30,780 nucleotides of DNA from Ruminococcus sp. AF41-9 (GCF_003477525.1 NZ_QUDO01000048.1:1-30780), one strand, 5' to 3'. Counted from the first letter of the stretch, positions 1-8,353 are shown. The notes: generated by a model not told the origin, from the sequence alone. Made by a program: numbers and translations.

Positions 1-189
1 ATATTTTTTGCCACTTTCGTGAAAAATATCGAAACACATATAAAATCAAATGCCATGACAAAGGCCTTAAAACAGCTGATTCATCAACAAGTCTATCATT
101 TATAAAGTTGTAAACTGGTGTAATACCTTATTCTACCTCTTTTCACAACCCATCCTTGCCACATCCCGTCAAATTAATTGTTACTGAAT

Positions 190-293
190 TATAGCAATTC
201 CATACACTGCTGTTTTGGCATGTATATACTGAAATTTCATTGCTTTTGGCATAAGAAAATTTTATAATAAATTGTAACTATAGCAATTCCATA
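190..293. repeat. Two TATAGCAATTCCAT repeats
   Basis: The 14-base string TATAGCAATTCCAT occurs at 190-203 and again from 279, about 89 bases apart in the same orientation. Shorter versions of the same start (TATAGCAAT) open the dispersed repeats at 300, 8260 and 16416, so these look like partial members or ends of one family. The sequences beyond the motif differ, so only the motif itself is supported. Confidence 0.6.
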
Positions 294-299
294 AAAGGC

Positions 300-342
300 T
301 ATAGCAATCCTCGTAAATAATGCATTTAAGAGGATTGCTATA
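300..342. repeat. Hairpin repeat with 12-bp perfect arms
   Basis: TATAGCAATCCT at 300-311 is exactly complementary to AGGATTGCTATA at 331-342, with a 19-base loop. Bases 300-330 are identical over 31 positions to 16416-16446, so this is a member of a dispersed repeat family and not a simple local hairpin. There is no U-run after the right arm, so it is not a typical terminator. The right arm supplies TGCTATAAG (336-344), a plausible extended -10 promoter for the downstream ogt gene. Confidence 0.75.
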
Positions 343-387
343 AGTACTCTTTACTGTCATTTATTTTTCTGTTGAGGGTGAAATATT

Positions 388-914
388 ATGATTTACAGAA
401 CTTATTACCTGTCTCCACTTGGAAGAATGCTGCTGGCAGCTGATGATATGGGGCTTGTGGGAGCCTGGTTTGAGGGACAGAAGTATTTTGGAGAATTTCC
501 AGGACACAGGGATTTTGTTTTTGAGGAAAAAGAAAACTGTATTTTAAAAGATGCTCTGTGCTGGCTGGATATTTATTTTAGTGGGCAGAAGCCGGATTTC
601 CTGCCGAAGCTTCATTTGATCGGAACAGATTTTCAGAGAGAAGTGTGGGATATTTTACTGGAGATTCCTTACGGTCAGACAGTTACTTACGGAGAGATTG
701 CCCGCAAATAGCTGATAAACGGGGGCTGAAAACCATGTCTGCCCAAGCAGTTGGCGGTGCAGTTGGACATAACCGGGTTTCTGTGATCGTCCCCTGCCAC
801 AGAGTTATAGGTTCAGATGGAAGTCTTACCGGTTATGCCGGAGGGATTGAGCGGAAAATCAGACTGCTTGATATTGAACAGCCTGATTTTATTCGGACAA
901 TTCCTAAATTTTAA
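388..914 (+). pseudogene. ogt: Methylated-DNA-protein cysteine methyltransferase, frameshifted
   Basis: This family repairs O6-alkylguanine in DNA by moving the alkyl group to an active-site cysteine. The N-terminal half reads in one frame from ATG 388 to a TAG at 709-711, ending TVTYGEIARK. The C-terminal half continues in another frame as ADKRGLKTMSAQAVGGAVGH and holds the signature VIVPCHRVIG. Adding one A to the AAA run at 707-709 gives IARKIADKRG and one 175-aa protein, the normal family length, with the reactive cysteine at about residue 137. A GAGGGTGAAA ribosome binding site precedes the ATG. A product ending at 711 would lack the active site. The break may be a real mutation or a homopolymer sequencing error. 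The family call is firm; ogt rather than another MGMT symbol is by similarity of layout. Confidence 0.85.
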
Positions 915-957
915 CCAAATCAAGCAAATCCCGCTCTCTTCTTTACTTGCTATAAGT

Positions 958-2259
958 TCAGACAACTGCCATCCTTTTTCTTCTGTCTTTATATGCCAGG
1001 AACAGAATCGTCAGAAACGTAACCGCCTCCGCTGCAAGAAGAGAAAGCCAGATTCCATTTAATCCAAATAATTTTGCAAGTATAACTGCACAGATAACAA
1101 TGGCAACAATTCCTCTCAGTAATGAACCGACAATCGCAATTTTAGGTTCATCCACTGCTGAGAAATATGCCACCAGTACAACATTGATTCCTGCCACTAT
1201 AAATCCAAGGAAATACAGACGCAGTCCTGTATGTGCATAATTCAGCAGCTGAATATTGTTTTCACTGTTGAAAATGCTGATCAGCGTGTCGGTTGAAATC
1301 CAGATGATCAATTGGATCAGTGTTTCTACAGCAAGACATACGATCAGGCTCCATTTCAGAAGTTTTTTTACCTGAGTGGGCTGACCTTTTCCATAACTTT
1401 CACTGATCAGGGGCTGTGCTCCCTGGGCCAGACCGTTGAAAATTGCAAATGCTACGATAGAAAGGTTTGCCACAACTCCATAGGCTGCTACCCCCATATT
1501 TCCCGCGATTCCCAGGATCAGAAAGTTAAATACAATAGCGATCACACCGGAAGACAGTTCACCGACAAATGCGGAAACTCCCAGCTGACAGCAGGAAATC
1601 AGGTGTCTGAATGACGGTTTTTTCCAATGAAATCCTACATGGTTTCTGCTACTTCTGTAGTGTATGGTACAGACGCTCATTGTTACGATCGGACAGATTG
1701 CAGTAGCCAGTCCTGCTCCGGAAAATCCCAGACCGACTGGGAACATGAATATATAATCAAATATAATGTTAAAGATACTTCCACTGATGGAACCGATCAT
1801 TGCAATAGAAGGCGCCCCATCGTTTCTGGCAAATGCAGTAAATGTATAATTTGACATGAAGAATGGTGTTGCGATCAGAATAATTCTCACATAGTTTCGT
1901 CCAAGTCCGATCAGTCCGGCATCTGCACCTAGCAAAGCCAATGCCTTGTCCGGAATGAAGATTCCAATCAGCATAAATGGAACTGCAGCCAATATGCTCC
2001 AGGTTACTGACTGTATGAAATAATGTTCTGTATTTTTTCCTTTTGCCCTGCTTATGGCATACCTGGTAGCGGAACCAATCCCGATCATAGCCCCAATCGC
2101 ATAGATCAGTCCATAAACCGGCAGAATCAGATTGAGAACTGCCAGTCCGTCAGCACCGGAATATACAGATATAAAGAAAGTATCTGCCAGAACATAAACG
2201 GAAATCCCGATCATTCCGGCAACACTCTGGGTTACATATCTGGTGAATCTTTTCAGCAT
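958..2259 (-). CDS. MATE family efflux transporter
   Basis: The 433-aa protein is an inner-membrane multidrug/toxin exporter of the MATE family, expected to have 12 helices and use a Na+ or H+ gradient. The N-terminus (MLKRFTRYVTQSVAGMIGIS, then VLADTFFISVYSGADGLAVL) matches the family's first helices, and the second half repeats the fold, with an NGLAQGAQPLISESYGKGQ stretch typical of the second lobe. GAAGGAG lies upstream of the ATG. The gene converges on ogt with only a 43-base gap. The GPH-symporter terminator at 2371-2412 lies between it and the upstream operon, so it is probably transcribed on its own. The substrate cannot be read from sequence. It is one of three unrelated-looking MATE genes in the window. 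Confidence 0.9.
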   Translation of the reverse strand: MLKRFTRYVTQSVAGMIGISVYVLADTFFISVYSGADGLAVLNLILPVYGLIYAIGAMIGIGSATRYAISRAKGKNTEHYFIQSVTWSILAAVPFMLIGIFIPDKALALLGADAGLIGLGRNYVRIILIATPFFMSNYTFTAFARNDGAPSIAMIGSISGSIFNIIFDYIFMFPVGLGFSGAGLATAICPIVTMSVCTIHYRSSRNHVGFHWKKPSFRHLISCCQLGVSAFVGELSSGVIAIVFNFLILGIAGNMGVAAYGVVANLSIVAFAIFNGLAQGAQPLISESYGKGQPTQVKKLLKWSLIVCLAVETLIQLIIWISTDTLISIFNSENNIQLLNYAHTGLRLYFLGFIVAGINVVLVAYFSAVDEPKIAIVGSLLRGIVAIVICAVILAKLFGLNGIWLSLLAAEAVTFLTILFLAYKDRRKRMAVV

Positions 2260-2370
2260 AATACTTCGCTCCTTCGTTATATTGTCAGCATTGTCTTCCT
2301 TTCATCTGCAGACTTATCTCACCATTATACCCATATAAAACAAAAATGCAATCACAAAAACTCCAGACAT

Positions 2371-2412
2371 AAAAATCTCCTTAAGCAGATTTTTTAATGC
2401 TGCTCAAGGAGA
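2371..2412 (-). terminator. Rho-independent terminator of the symporter operon
   Basis: On the minus strand the 13-bp stem (arms 2400-2412 and 2376-2388, one mismatch) is followed directly by TTTTT (2375-2371). It sits 36 bases past the end of the GPH symporter gene and upstream of the MATE gene, so it separates the two units. Confidence 0.75.
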
Positions 2413-2447
2413 CCTGTTGATATTCGCAATTCACTTCACGACACTTT

Positions 2448-3812
2448 TTATTTTACCCGATTTTTTTTCAGGTCTTCTACAATTTCATTGTAACGTTTTT
2501 TATTCAGGCGATAGAAAAACAGTACAATTGCTGTCACTATCCATAAAACTCCCGGAATTGTAGTAAAGGAATGTCTCATAATACTGAGGACAGCCGGATT
2601 CTGTACCTGATTTGCCACATATCCATATTTTCCAAGAAGTGCTGCAAGAAGCGCAGTTCCTATTGCCATGCCAATTTTATTTCCCAGCGACACAAATGCA
2701 TATTGAAAACCATCATTCCTTAAGCCCGTTTTCCACTCTCCGTATTCTACGCAGTCGGGAATGATCGCATAGATTGCAGTGTTAAATCCAGAAAAAAAGA
2801 ATTGTGTAATTCCTGCAAGTGTATAGAACGCTGCCGGTGTTTCTTTTACATTGAAGAAGAACATACAGAGCATGGAAATTCCGGTAAAAAGGGCAAAAAT
2901 AGATGCAGTTCTTCCTTTATTATTCAATTTTCGGAATACAGGCTGGAAACATGCAGCACCGATAATGGATGGAATGATAATGCACATGGAATATGTAGTA
3001 TAGTAGGATGCATTTCCCTCTACATAAGTGAAATAGTATAAAACATCTGCATTTCTTCCATAAAGTGTAAATCCGAATAATACCTGTCCGATTAATGCCA
3101 GAATATATGGGCGGTTCTGCATCACTGCTCTTAACTGCACTTTTATGGATATTTTTTCTTTTTCCGGCATAATCACCTGCTCTTTTGTTTTTGCAAAACA
3201 GAAGAAATGACAGGCTGCAAAAATACATCCGTATATGATTGCTACCAGTAGGTATCCGGTTTTAGCACTTTGACTGCCAAGTTTTCCAATCAGTGGAACT
3301 GTAATGATATTGATAATTCCAATTGCAACCATTGCAGATACTGAACGTGATGTATTAATCTTTGCACGTTCATCGATATCCTGTGTCATTGCTCCACAAA
3401 GGGTGCCATACGGGATATTTACACAAGTATATCCAAGTACCAGCAGACAGTATGTAATTACCATATAGATAACCTTTGATCTGTCCGACCAGTCTGGATG
3501 TGCCCAGAATGTCATAATCAGAAGCACGGCCGTGATCGGAGCTGCAATGAGAAGCCATGGACGATAACGTCCCCATTTTGTTTTGGTTTTATCTGTCAGT
3601 CCACCCACGATCGGATCATTGATCGCATCCCAAAATCTCGAAAACAGCATCAGGGCAGAGACTGCTGCCATACTGATTCCAAATACGTCTGTGTAAAAAA
3701 TCATGAGAAAATTACTGACGAACATCCAGCTGAAATTACATCCTACATCGCCAAATCCATATGCGATTTTACTGATCAACGGAACTTTTACATTTTCGTT
3801 TTTACTCTCCAT
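2448..3812 (-). CDS. GPH family sugar:cation symporter (MelB/XynP-like)
   Basis: This 454-aa membrane protein belongs to the glycoside-pentoside-hexuronide symporters of the major facilitator superfamily, which import sugars with Na+ or H+. The N-terminus holds the family pattern: ISKIAYGFGDVGCNFSW in the first helix, then SRFWDAINDPIVGGLTDK and TKWGRYRPWLL, where melibiose permease carries its cation-site aspartates. Length and about 12 hydrophobic segments fit. A GGAGG site lies just before the ATG. It lies 113 bases downstream of the zinc dehydrogenase gene, with no terminator seen between, and both are downstream of a ROK regulator; this suggests it imports the compound that the dehydrogenase oxidises. 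Which sugar or glycoside is not readable. Confidence in the family is high. Confidence 0.9.
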   Translation of the reverse strand: MESKNENVKVPLISKIAYGFGDVGCNFSWMFVSNFLMIFYTDVFGISMAAVSALMLFSRFWDAINDPIVGGLTDKTKTKWGRYRPWLLIAAPITAVLLIMTFWAHPDWSDRSKVIYMVITYCLLVLGYTCVNIPYGTLCGAMTQDIDERAKINTSRSVSAMVAIGIINIITVPLIGKLGSQSAKTGYLLVAIIYGCIFAACHFFCFAKTKEQVIMPEKEKISIKVQLRAVMQNRPYILALIGQVLFGFTLYGRNADVLYYFTYVEGNASYYTTYSMCIIIPSIIGAACFQPVFRKLNNKGRTASIFALFTGISMLCMFFFNVKETPAAFYTLAGITQFFFSGFNTAIYAIIPDCVEYGEWKTGLRNDGFQYAFVSLGNKIGMAIGTALLAALLGKYGYVANQVQNPAVLSIMRHSFTTIPGVLWIVTAIVLFFYRLNKKRYNEIVEDLKKNRVK

Positions 3813-3925
3813 AATTCCTCCTGCCTGCTGTCATCCTCCGTCTTTCCGTTTACTCATGTCTTCTCTACAGCAGTCTTTTTTATTATATCTTTGTCTTACA
3901 TAATGCTTATGATCAGCAGGGTATT

Positions 3926-4954
3926 TTATTTTTCCTGCACATTGATAATCACTTTCATTGTAGTCTCACGGTTATCGTCAATGTACTGGTATGCTTTCAG
4001 ATAATCCTTAAATGCAAATGTCTTAGAAATAAGCGGTTTTAAATGCACTTTTCCTTCATTCACCAGTCTGATTCCGTCTACATAATCATCATGTCTGTAC
4101 ATCATTGTGCTCTTGATATCAAGCTCATGATCATTTGCAACTGCCAGATCAATCTCAGCCATTCCTGCAAAAACTGCAACCAGTACAATCACGCTTCCTT
4201 TTCTTGCATATTTGATCGCCTGTCCCATTGTAATGTTATTTCCTGCACAGTCATAGATAACATCTGCCTTATCCGGTCCAAAGGCTTCTACCATTGCTTC
4301 CCCGAAATTTTTATCCCTTGTGTTGACACATACGTCAATTCCACACTCTTTTGCTTTTTCCAGACGAAGATCACTGACATCTGTGATCATAACTTTAGCT
4401 GCTCCCATCCCTTTTGCAGACTGCGCTACCAGATTTCCGATCGGACCGGCTCCTATCACCACAATATTCATTCCCGTTACATCGCCCATCTGTTTAACAC
4501 CATGAACAGCTACTGCCAGAGGCTCGATCATTGCCCCCTCTTCATAAGACATATCTTCCGGTATCGGTGTTACTTTTGATGCATCAACTGCAAAATACTC
4601 GGATGCAGTTCCTGTTGTCTGGAATCCCATTACTTTCAGCTCTTCACAGAGATTATATTTTCCGTGACGGCATGGATAACAATGTCCACAATATACCTGT
4701 GGCTCAATTGTTACTTTCTGTCCCACATGAAATTCTGTTACTGCATCCCCTGTTTTTACCACTTCTCCTGATACTTCATGTCCCTGGGTTACCGGATATT
4801 TTGTAAAAGGATGTTTTCCGTGATATACATGGATATCAGAACCACAGATACCAATATTCATAATCTTAACCAAAACCTGATTGTCTTTCATCTCTGGTAC
4901 GGGAACCTCTCTGAAAATAATTTCTCCTGGATTTGTCATAACCTGCTGTAACAT
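3926..4954 (-). CDS. Zinc-dependent medium-chain alcohol/polyol dehydrogenase
   Basis: The 342-aa protein is a medium-chain dehydrogenase/reductase, similar in layout to sorbitol, threonine or butanediol dehydrogenases. Catalytic zinc ligands are visible as C37 (GICGSDIH) and H59-E60 (GHEVSGEV). The structural zinc site is C89, C92, C95 and C103 (YCGHCYPCRHGKYNLC). The Rossmann fold carries IGAGPIGNL near residue 170 for NAD(P) binding. A strong AAGGAGG precedes the ATG. It is the first gene of a unit with the GPH symporter and lies behind a promoter with direct repeats, downstream of a ROK regulator. A role in oxidising a polyol or sugar is likely from context; the exact substrate, and so a gene symbol, is not supported. 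Confidence 0.88.
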   Translation of the reverse strand: MLQQVMTNPGEIIFREVPVPEMKDNQVLVKIMNIGICGSDIHVYHGKHPFTKYPVTQGHEVSGEVVKTGDAVTEFHVGQKVTIEPQVYCGHCYPCRHGKYNLCEELKVMGFQTTGTASEYFAVDASKVTPIPEDMSYEEGAMIEPLAVAVHGVKQMGDVTGMNIVVIGAGPIGNLVAQSAKGMGAAKVMITDVSDLRLEKAKECGIDVCVNTRDKNFGEAMVEAFGPDKADVIYDCAGNNITMGQAIKYARKGSVIVLVAVFAGMAEIDLAVANDHELDIKSTMMYRHDDYVDGIRLVNEGKVHLKPLISKTFAFKDYLKAYQYIDDNRETTMKVIINVQEK

Positions 4955-5009
4955 AATATTTTCCTCCTTGTTTGTTGAATGTACTTTGAACTTCTAGTTA
5001 TTTATTATC

Positions 5010-5031
5010 TTTTATTAAATGTTTTATTAAA
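5010..5031. repeat. Tandem TTTTATTAAA repeats, possible operator
   Basis: TTTTATTAAA occurs at 5010-5019 and 5022-5031, a spacing of 12 bases, close to one helical turn. The pair lies between the predicted -10 box and the dehydrogenase start. ROK regulators of the NagC/XylR type bind AT-rich sites, so this is a candidate operator for the adjacent ROK protein. The region is very AT-rich, which weakens the case. Confidence 0.4.
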
Positions 5032-5039
5032 GTAATTAT

Positions 5040-5068
5040 ATTATTATTCAAATATATAACTTTGTCAA
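5040..5068 (-). promoter_or_regulatory. Predicted sigma-A promoter for dehydrogenase-symporter unit
   Basis: On the minus strand a perfect TTGACA (5068-5063) is followed after 17 bases by AATAAT (5045-5040), a weaker -10. A TATAAT lies a few bases further but at too long a spacing. The leader to the dehydrogenase ATG is about 80 bases. Confidence 0.5.
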
Positions 5069-5186
5069 TAAATATTTAAGAATATTTCTCATTTCTACCA
5101 GTTGCACAAAGTAAAGATTTTGTTTTTATGCAGATGTTACTATAACACTCCTCATAATTATCTGCTGAATTCCCGCACAATAACAA

Positions 5187-5233
5187 AATACCCTGATCAC
5201 AACCTTTCTTTGTTGTAATCAGGGTATTTTTTA
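5187..5233. terminator. Terminator downstream of the ROK gene, possibly bidirectional
   Basis: AATACCCTGAT at 5187-5197 pairs perfectly with ATCAGGGTATT at 5218-5228. A TTTTTT run follows on the plus strand and a shorter TTTTG run on the minus strand. It lies 64 bases past the ROK stop, so it probably ends the ROK transcript and separates it from the dehydrogenase promoter. Confidence 0.75.
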
Positions 5234-5296
5234 TATTCAGATATTTGTTTAATATGGTATATCAGCAGATCATCAGTGATTCAAGAATGCCATCGG

Positions 5297-6409
5297 CTAT
5301 ATCTTTCCGATAAAATCCTGCAGGAAATGCTTTGCTGCACCTACAGCTGAGGCTTCTTTCTTATAAGAACAGTTTTTCAAATATCTCAGATCATGATCAA
5401 ATCCATTATACTTCATTACTTTTTCCCCAAGAGGTATCATATAATCTGAGAGATATCCACCCATTTCACCTCCAAGAATGATATCCATATCATATGCCAT
5501 GCGCAGATTTGAAATCAGAATTGCAAGATAATCAAGATACTCTTCCCATTTTTTCTCTGCCTTTTCATCATTGTTTTGAAGCAGCTGCATAAACTGTTCC
5601 ACAGAATCCTTTGACTCACCAACAAGTGCGCCTGCAGCGCAATAAGCATCTGCACAACCTGATTTTCCACAATAACACTTGCGGCCCTGAGGTACAAGTA
5701 TCATATGTCCAAATTCTCCGGCCTTCTGATTTTCTCCGGAAAACAAATTTCCCCCTATGCAAAATGCACCGCCAAGAGTCTGATTCAACGAAAGGTAAAT
5801 TGCATTCTGATAGGTGTTCATATCTTCTGCCATCATTGCCGCATTGGCATCATTTGAAAAATAAACCGGGACAGAAAATGCCTGTTCCAGGAAACTGAGA
5901 CTATAGTTTTCAAGTTTCAGTGCGTGGGATTTTATCACCAGTTTCTGCTCCTGATTAATGATTCCCGGAATAGAGATTCCAACACCCAGAAGCTTTTCTT
6001 TCTGTTCTGCATCATTCATATGATCCAGAAATTTCGCCGCAAAATCTGCCACCTGACTGCAGTATGACATATCAGATACAAATTTCAGACGGATCCGCTC
6101 TGATTTCACAATTTCATACTTCAGATTTACCAGCACCATTCCCAGATGATTTGCAGTGATCACAATTCCCATTGCATAACGATAGGATGGATTGATTCCA
6201 ATACTTTTAGCCTTTCTTCCTCCTGTGGATTCATATTCTCCGGTTTCTATTATGATGCCTTTTTCCAATAAATCTTTTACATTAGACAGAACTGTTGGCA
6301 TACTCAGATTCAGTTCTTTGGATATTTCCACTTTTGATGTGGATTCTCTATTTATAATATAATTTACGATTTTTGATTTCGTGGCAAATTTCTTTTCCAG
6401 TCCGCTCAT
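5297..6409 (-). CDS. ROK family transcriptional regulator (NagC/XylR type)
   Basis: The protein (370 aa from the chosen start) has an N-terminal winged helix-turn-helix (STSKVEISKELNLSMPTVLS) and a C-terminal ROK sugar-kinase-like domain. The ROK zinc motif is seen as GHMILVPQGRKCYCGKSGC followed by ADAYC, and a GGEMGGY segment lies near the end. Such proteins repress sugar uptake and catabolic genes until a sugar ligand binds. I chose ATG 6409 because AGAAGG lies 9 bases upstream and the HTH follows at once; upstream in-frame starts at 6484 (ATG) and 6514 (TTG) lack a clear site. It sits upstream of, and in line with, the dehydrogenase and GPH symporter genes, its likely targets. The inducer is unknown. 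Confidence 0.85.
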   Translation of the reverse strand: MSGLEKKFATKSKIVNYIINRESTSKVEISKELNLSMPTVLSNVKDLLEKGIIIETGEYESTGGRKAKSIGINPSYRYAMGIVITANHLGMVLVNLKYEIVKSERIRLKFVSDMSYCSQVADFAAKFLDHMNDAEQKEKLLGVGISIPGIINQEQKLVIKSHALKLENYSLSFLEQAFSVPVYFSNDANAAMMAEDMNTYQNAIYLSLNQTLGGAFCIGGNLFSGENQKAGEFGHMILVPQGRKCYCGKSGCADAYCAAGALVGESKDSVEQFMQLLQNNDEKAEKKWEEYLDYLAILISNLRMAYDMDIILGGEMGGYLSDYMIPLGEKVMKYNGFDHDLRYLKNCSYKKEASAVGAAKHFLQDFIGKI

Positions 6410-6636
6410 TCTGTTTCTACCTTCTTTTATGAATGTATTTATAAAAGAATGATACCTGTTATTGTCATATTTGTAAATAGTCATTGTCTCTGCAGAGTAT
6501 ATTGCTTTTTGCAATTGAGGCAGGGGACTTAACTTATTCCGCTGATTCAGTTAATATATCTACAATAACAGATAAATTTATATCATTCTGATGAAATATT
6601 ATATTTCATTTTTCACGTTAATGATATAAAATTATC

Positions 6637-6779
6637 GTAACTGTTCAGTACCTTCACAGTTACGAGCCAAAATGCATTAAAAATCACCTGCGGTGATGGC
6701 ATTTTGGCTTGTATGTCTCGGGATTTTGGTACTTACGTGCCAAAACACCTCGCGGGATAGCAGACTACTGAATAGTTAC
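6637..6779. repeat. Nested palindromic intergenic element
   Basis: The outer arms GTAACTGTTCAGTA (6637-6650) and TACTGAATAGTTAC (6766-6779) are complementary at 13 of 14 positions, with one wobble pair. Inside lies an 11-bp inverted pair AGCCAAAATGC / GCATTTTGGCT (about 6665-6709) that encloses ATCACC-TGC-GGTGAT. A further pair, TTTTGGTA / TGCCAAAA, lies about 6724-6745. The left arm can also pair with CAGTTAC at 6657-6663. It has no ORF and fills most of the 450-base gap between the divergent ROK and MATE genes. It has the look of a non-autonomous repeat element or a structured RNA. Confidence 0.7.
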
Positions 6780-6865
6780 AAATTATCAATGTAAATATCA
6801 GGGCATATTCGAATAATCATTCTTAAACTTTTTCAAATATGCTCCGGAAAGGAACTTTTATACTA

Positions 6866-8206
6866 ATGAAAACCAAGATTCAAGATATGACCTCCGGTTC
6901 ACCGGGACGGTTGATCATTCTTTTTGCAATTCCCCTGATGCTGGGAAATATCTGTCAGCAGCTTTATACAATGGTGGATACCATGGTTGTTGGCCAGGTT
7001 GCAGGTGTGGAGGCTCTTGCCGCACTGGGTGCTGTTGACTTTCTGATGTGGGTTGTCACAGGAATATCCACAGGACTCACCCAGGGATTTTCTATTCAAC
7101 TCTCCCAGTATTATGGGGCAAAGGATTTCGAAAATCTGCGTAAATCTCTGGCTCACAGTTATCGGCTGACCGCATTTATCGCAGCCGGAGTATTCATTCT
7201 CAGCCAGTCATTTGCTTCGCTGGTATTAACAGGGCTGCATACACCTGCCAATATTATCGGAATGTCCCTGTTATATCTGCGCATCATTTTCTGTGGAATC
7301 CCCGCCACAGCAGCCTATAATATGTTTGCCTCTGCCCTAAGGGCTATGGGAAACAGTAAAACACCACTGACCGCAATGATCATCGCATCTGTGCTGAATG
7401 TCTCACTGGACATCCTTTTTGTGGCAGGCTTCGGATGGGGTGTGGCAGGAGCAGCAATCGCAACTGTGATCGCACAGAGCTTCTCCGCTGTTTACTGTTT
7501 CCTGATTTTATGCAGAATTGATATCGTTCATCTGACCAGAGCAGATTTTATGCCTGCCTCCGGCATGAATGCCCGCCTGATGAAGCTTGGTATTCCTGTT
7601 GTATTCCAGAATATCATCATCGGTGTGGGCGGTCTGGTAGTCCAGTATGTGATCAATGGCTACGGTTTCCTTTTTGTGGCAGGATTTACAGCTACAAACA
7701 AGCTTTATGGTCTGTTGGAAATGGCAGCTATTTCCTATGGATATGCCATCGTTACCTATGTGGGTCAGAATCTGGGAGCCGGAAAGATTGACAGAATCAG
7801 GAAAGGTGTCCGCAGCAGTATGCTGCTTTCCCTGCTTACCTCACTGATCATTTCTGCTGCCATGTTTTTATTTGGAAAAAATATTCTCTCACTTTTCATC
7901 TCAGGTGAACCGCAGCAGACACAGCAGGTACTGGCAATTGCTTTTAAATACCTTTCTATTATGGCTGCCATGCTCTGGGTTTTGTACTTCCTGTACGTGT
8001 ACAGATCTGCACTTCAGGGGCTGGGAGATACCTTAATGCCTATGGTAAGTGGTATGGCTGAATTTGTCATGCGTATCAGTGCTGCACTGATTCTTCCCCA
8101 TTTTATCGGACAGGACGGTATTTTCTTTGCAGAGATTGCAGCATGGAGCGGAGCCACTGTGATCTTATGCATCAGCTATTATGTACGGATGCATAAATAT
8201 CATTAA
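6866..8206 (+). CDS. MATE family efflux transporter
   Basis: A 446-aa MATE exporter. The N-terminus reads DMTSGSPGRLIILFAIPLML and then QLYTMVDTMVVGQVAGVEAL, a very typical opening for Firmicutes MATE proteins; the second lobe contains TNKLYGLLEMAAISYGYA and YVGQNLGAGK. I chose ATG 6866 because AAGGAA lies upstream and family proteins start near MKTKIQDMTSGSP; the ATG at 6839 has no ribosome binding site. It stands alone on the plus strand between the palindromic element and a strong terminator, divergent from the ROK gene, so it is probably monocistronic. Substrate unknown; drug or toxin export is a family-level inference. Confidence 0.9.
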   Translation: MKTKIQDMTSGSPGRLIILFAIPLMLGNICQQLYTMVDTMVVGQVAGVEALAALGAVDFLMWVVTGISTGLTQGFSIQLSQYYGAKDFENLRKSLAHSYRLTAFIAAGVFILSQSFASLVLTGLHTPANIIGMSLLYLRIIFCGIPATAAYNMFASALRAMGNSKTPLTAMIIASVLNVSLDILFVAGFGWGVAGAAIATVIAQSFSAVYCFLILCRIDIVHLTRADFMPASGMNARLMKLGIPVVFQNIIIGVGGLVVQYVINGYGFLFVAGFTATNKLYGLLEMAAISYGYAIVTYVGQNLGAGKIDRIRKGVRSSMLLSLLTSLIISAAMFLFGKNILSLFISGEPQQTQQVLAIAFKYLSIMAAMLWVLYFLYVYRSALQGLGDTLMPMVSGMAEFVMRISAALILPHFIGQDGIFFAEIAAWSGATVILCISYYVRMHKYH

Positions 8207-8211
8207 AACAA

Positions 8212-8257
8212 AACAGGCACATAGTCCCGGATATCCGGTATATGTGCCTGTTTTTTG
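8212..8257 (+). terminator. Rho-independent terminator of the MATE gene
   Basis: AACAGGCACATA (8212-8223) pairs perfectly with TATGTGCCTGTT (8241-8252) and is followed by a T run. It starts 5 bases after the stop codon. Confidence 0.9.
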
Positions 8258-8259
8258 TC

Positions 8260-8304
8260 TATAGCAATTCCAGAAAATAATGCAATCAAGACAGTTCAGC
8301 AGAG
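8260..8304. repeat. Dispersed TATAGCAAT repeat, copy 2
   Basis: The 45 bases from 8260 match 16416-16460 at 39 positions, including an identical 3' part AAGACAGTTCAGCAGAG (8288-8304). The copy lies between the MATE terminator and the end of the histidine kinase gene. It contains no ORF, and the flanks of the two copies do not match beyond base 45. Confidence 0.75.
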
Positions 8305-8353
8305 TGCGAAGGACAAGGAAGGTATCTGTTCACTTTTCCGATTCCGGTAACTT

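Larger units (their letters stand above)
1..387. other. Intergenic region with repeat cluster, no gene seen
   Basis: No supported gene lies between the window edge and the ogt start. The first 185 bases are AT-rich with nothing recognisable. From 190 on there are three copies of the motif TATAGCAATYC, one of which forms a perfect hairpin (listed separately). On the minus strand the copy at 188-196 reads TGCTATAAT, which looks like an extended -10 box pointing left out of the window; no convincing -35 box accompanies it. Confidence 0.6.

Noticed and set aside
3820..3925. Terminator between dehydrogenase and symporter genes
   Set aside because: Only a weak 7-bp pair (CTGCTGT/ACAGCAG) with a long loop and no U run after it, so the two genes are treated as one unit.
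5010..5031. CRISPR-like repeats
   Set aside because: Only two 10-base copies with a 2-base gap; no spacer structure and no cas genes in the window.
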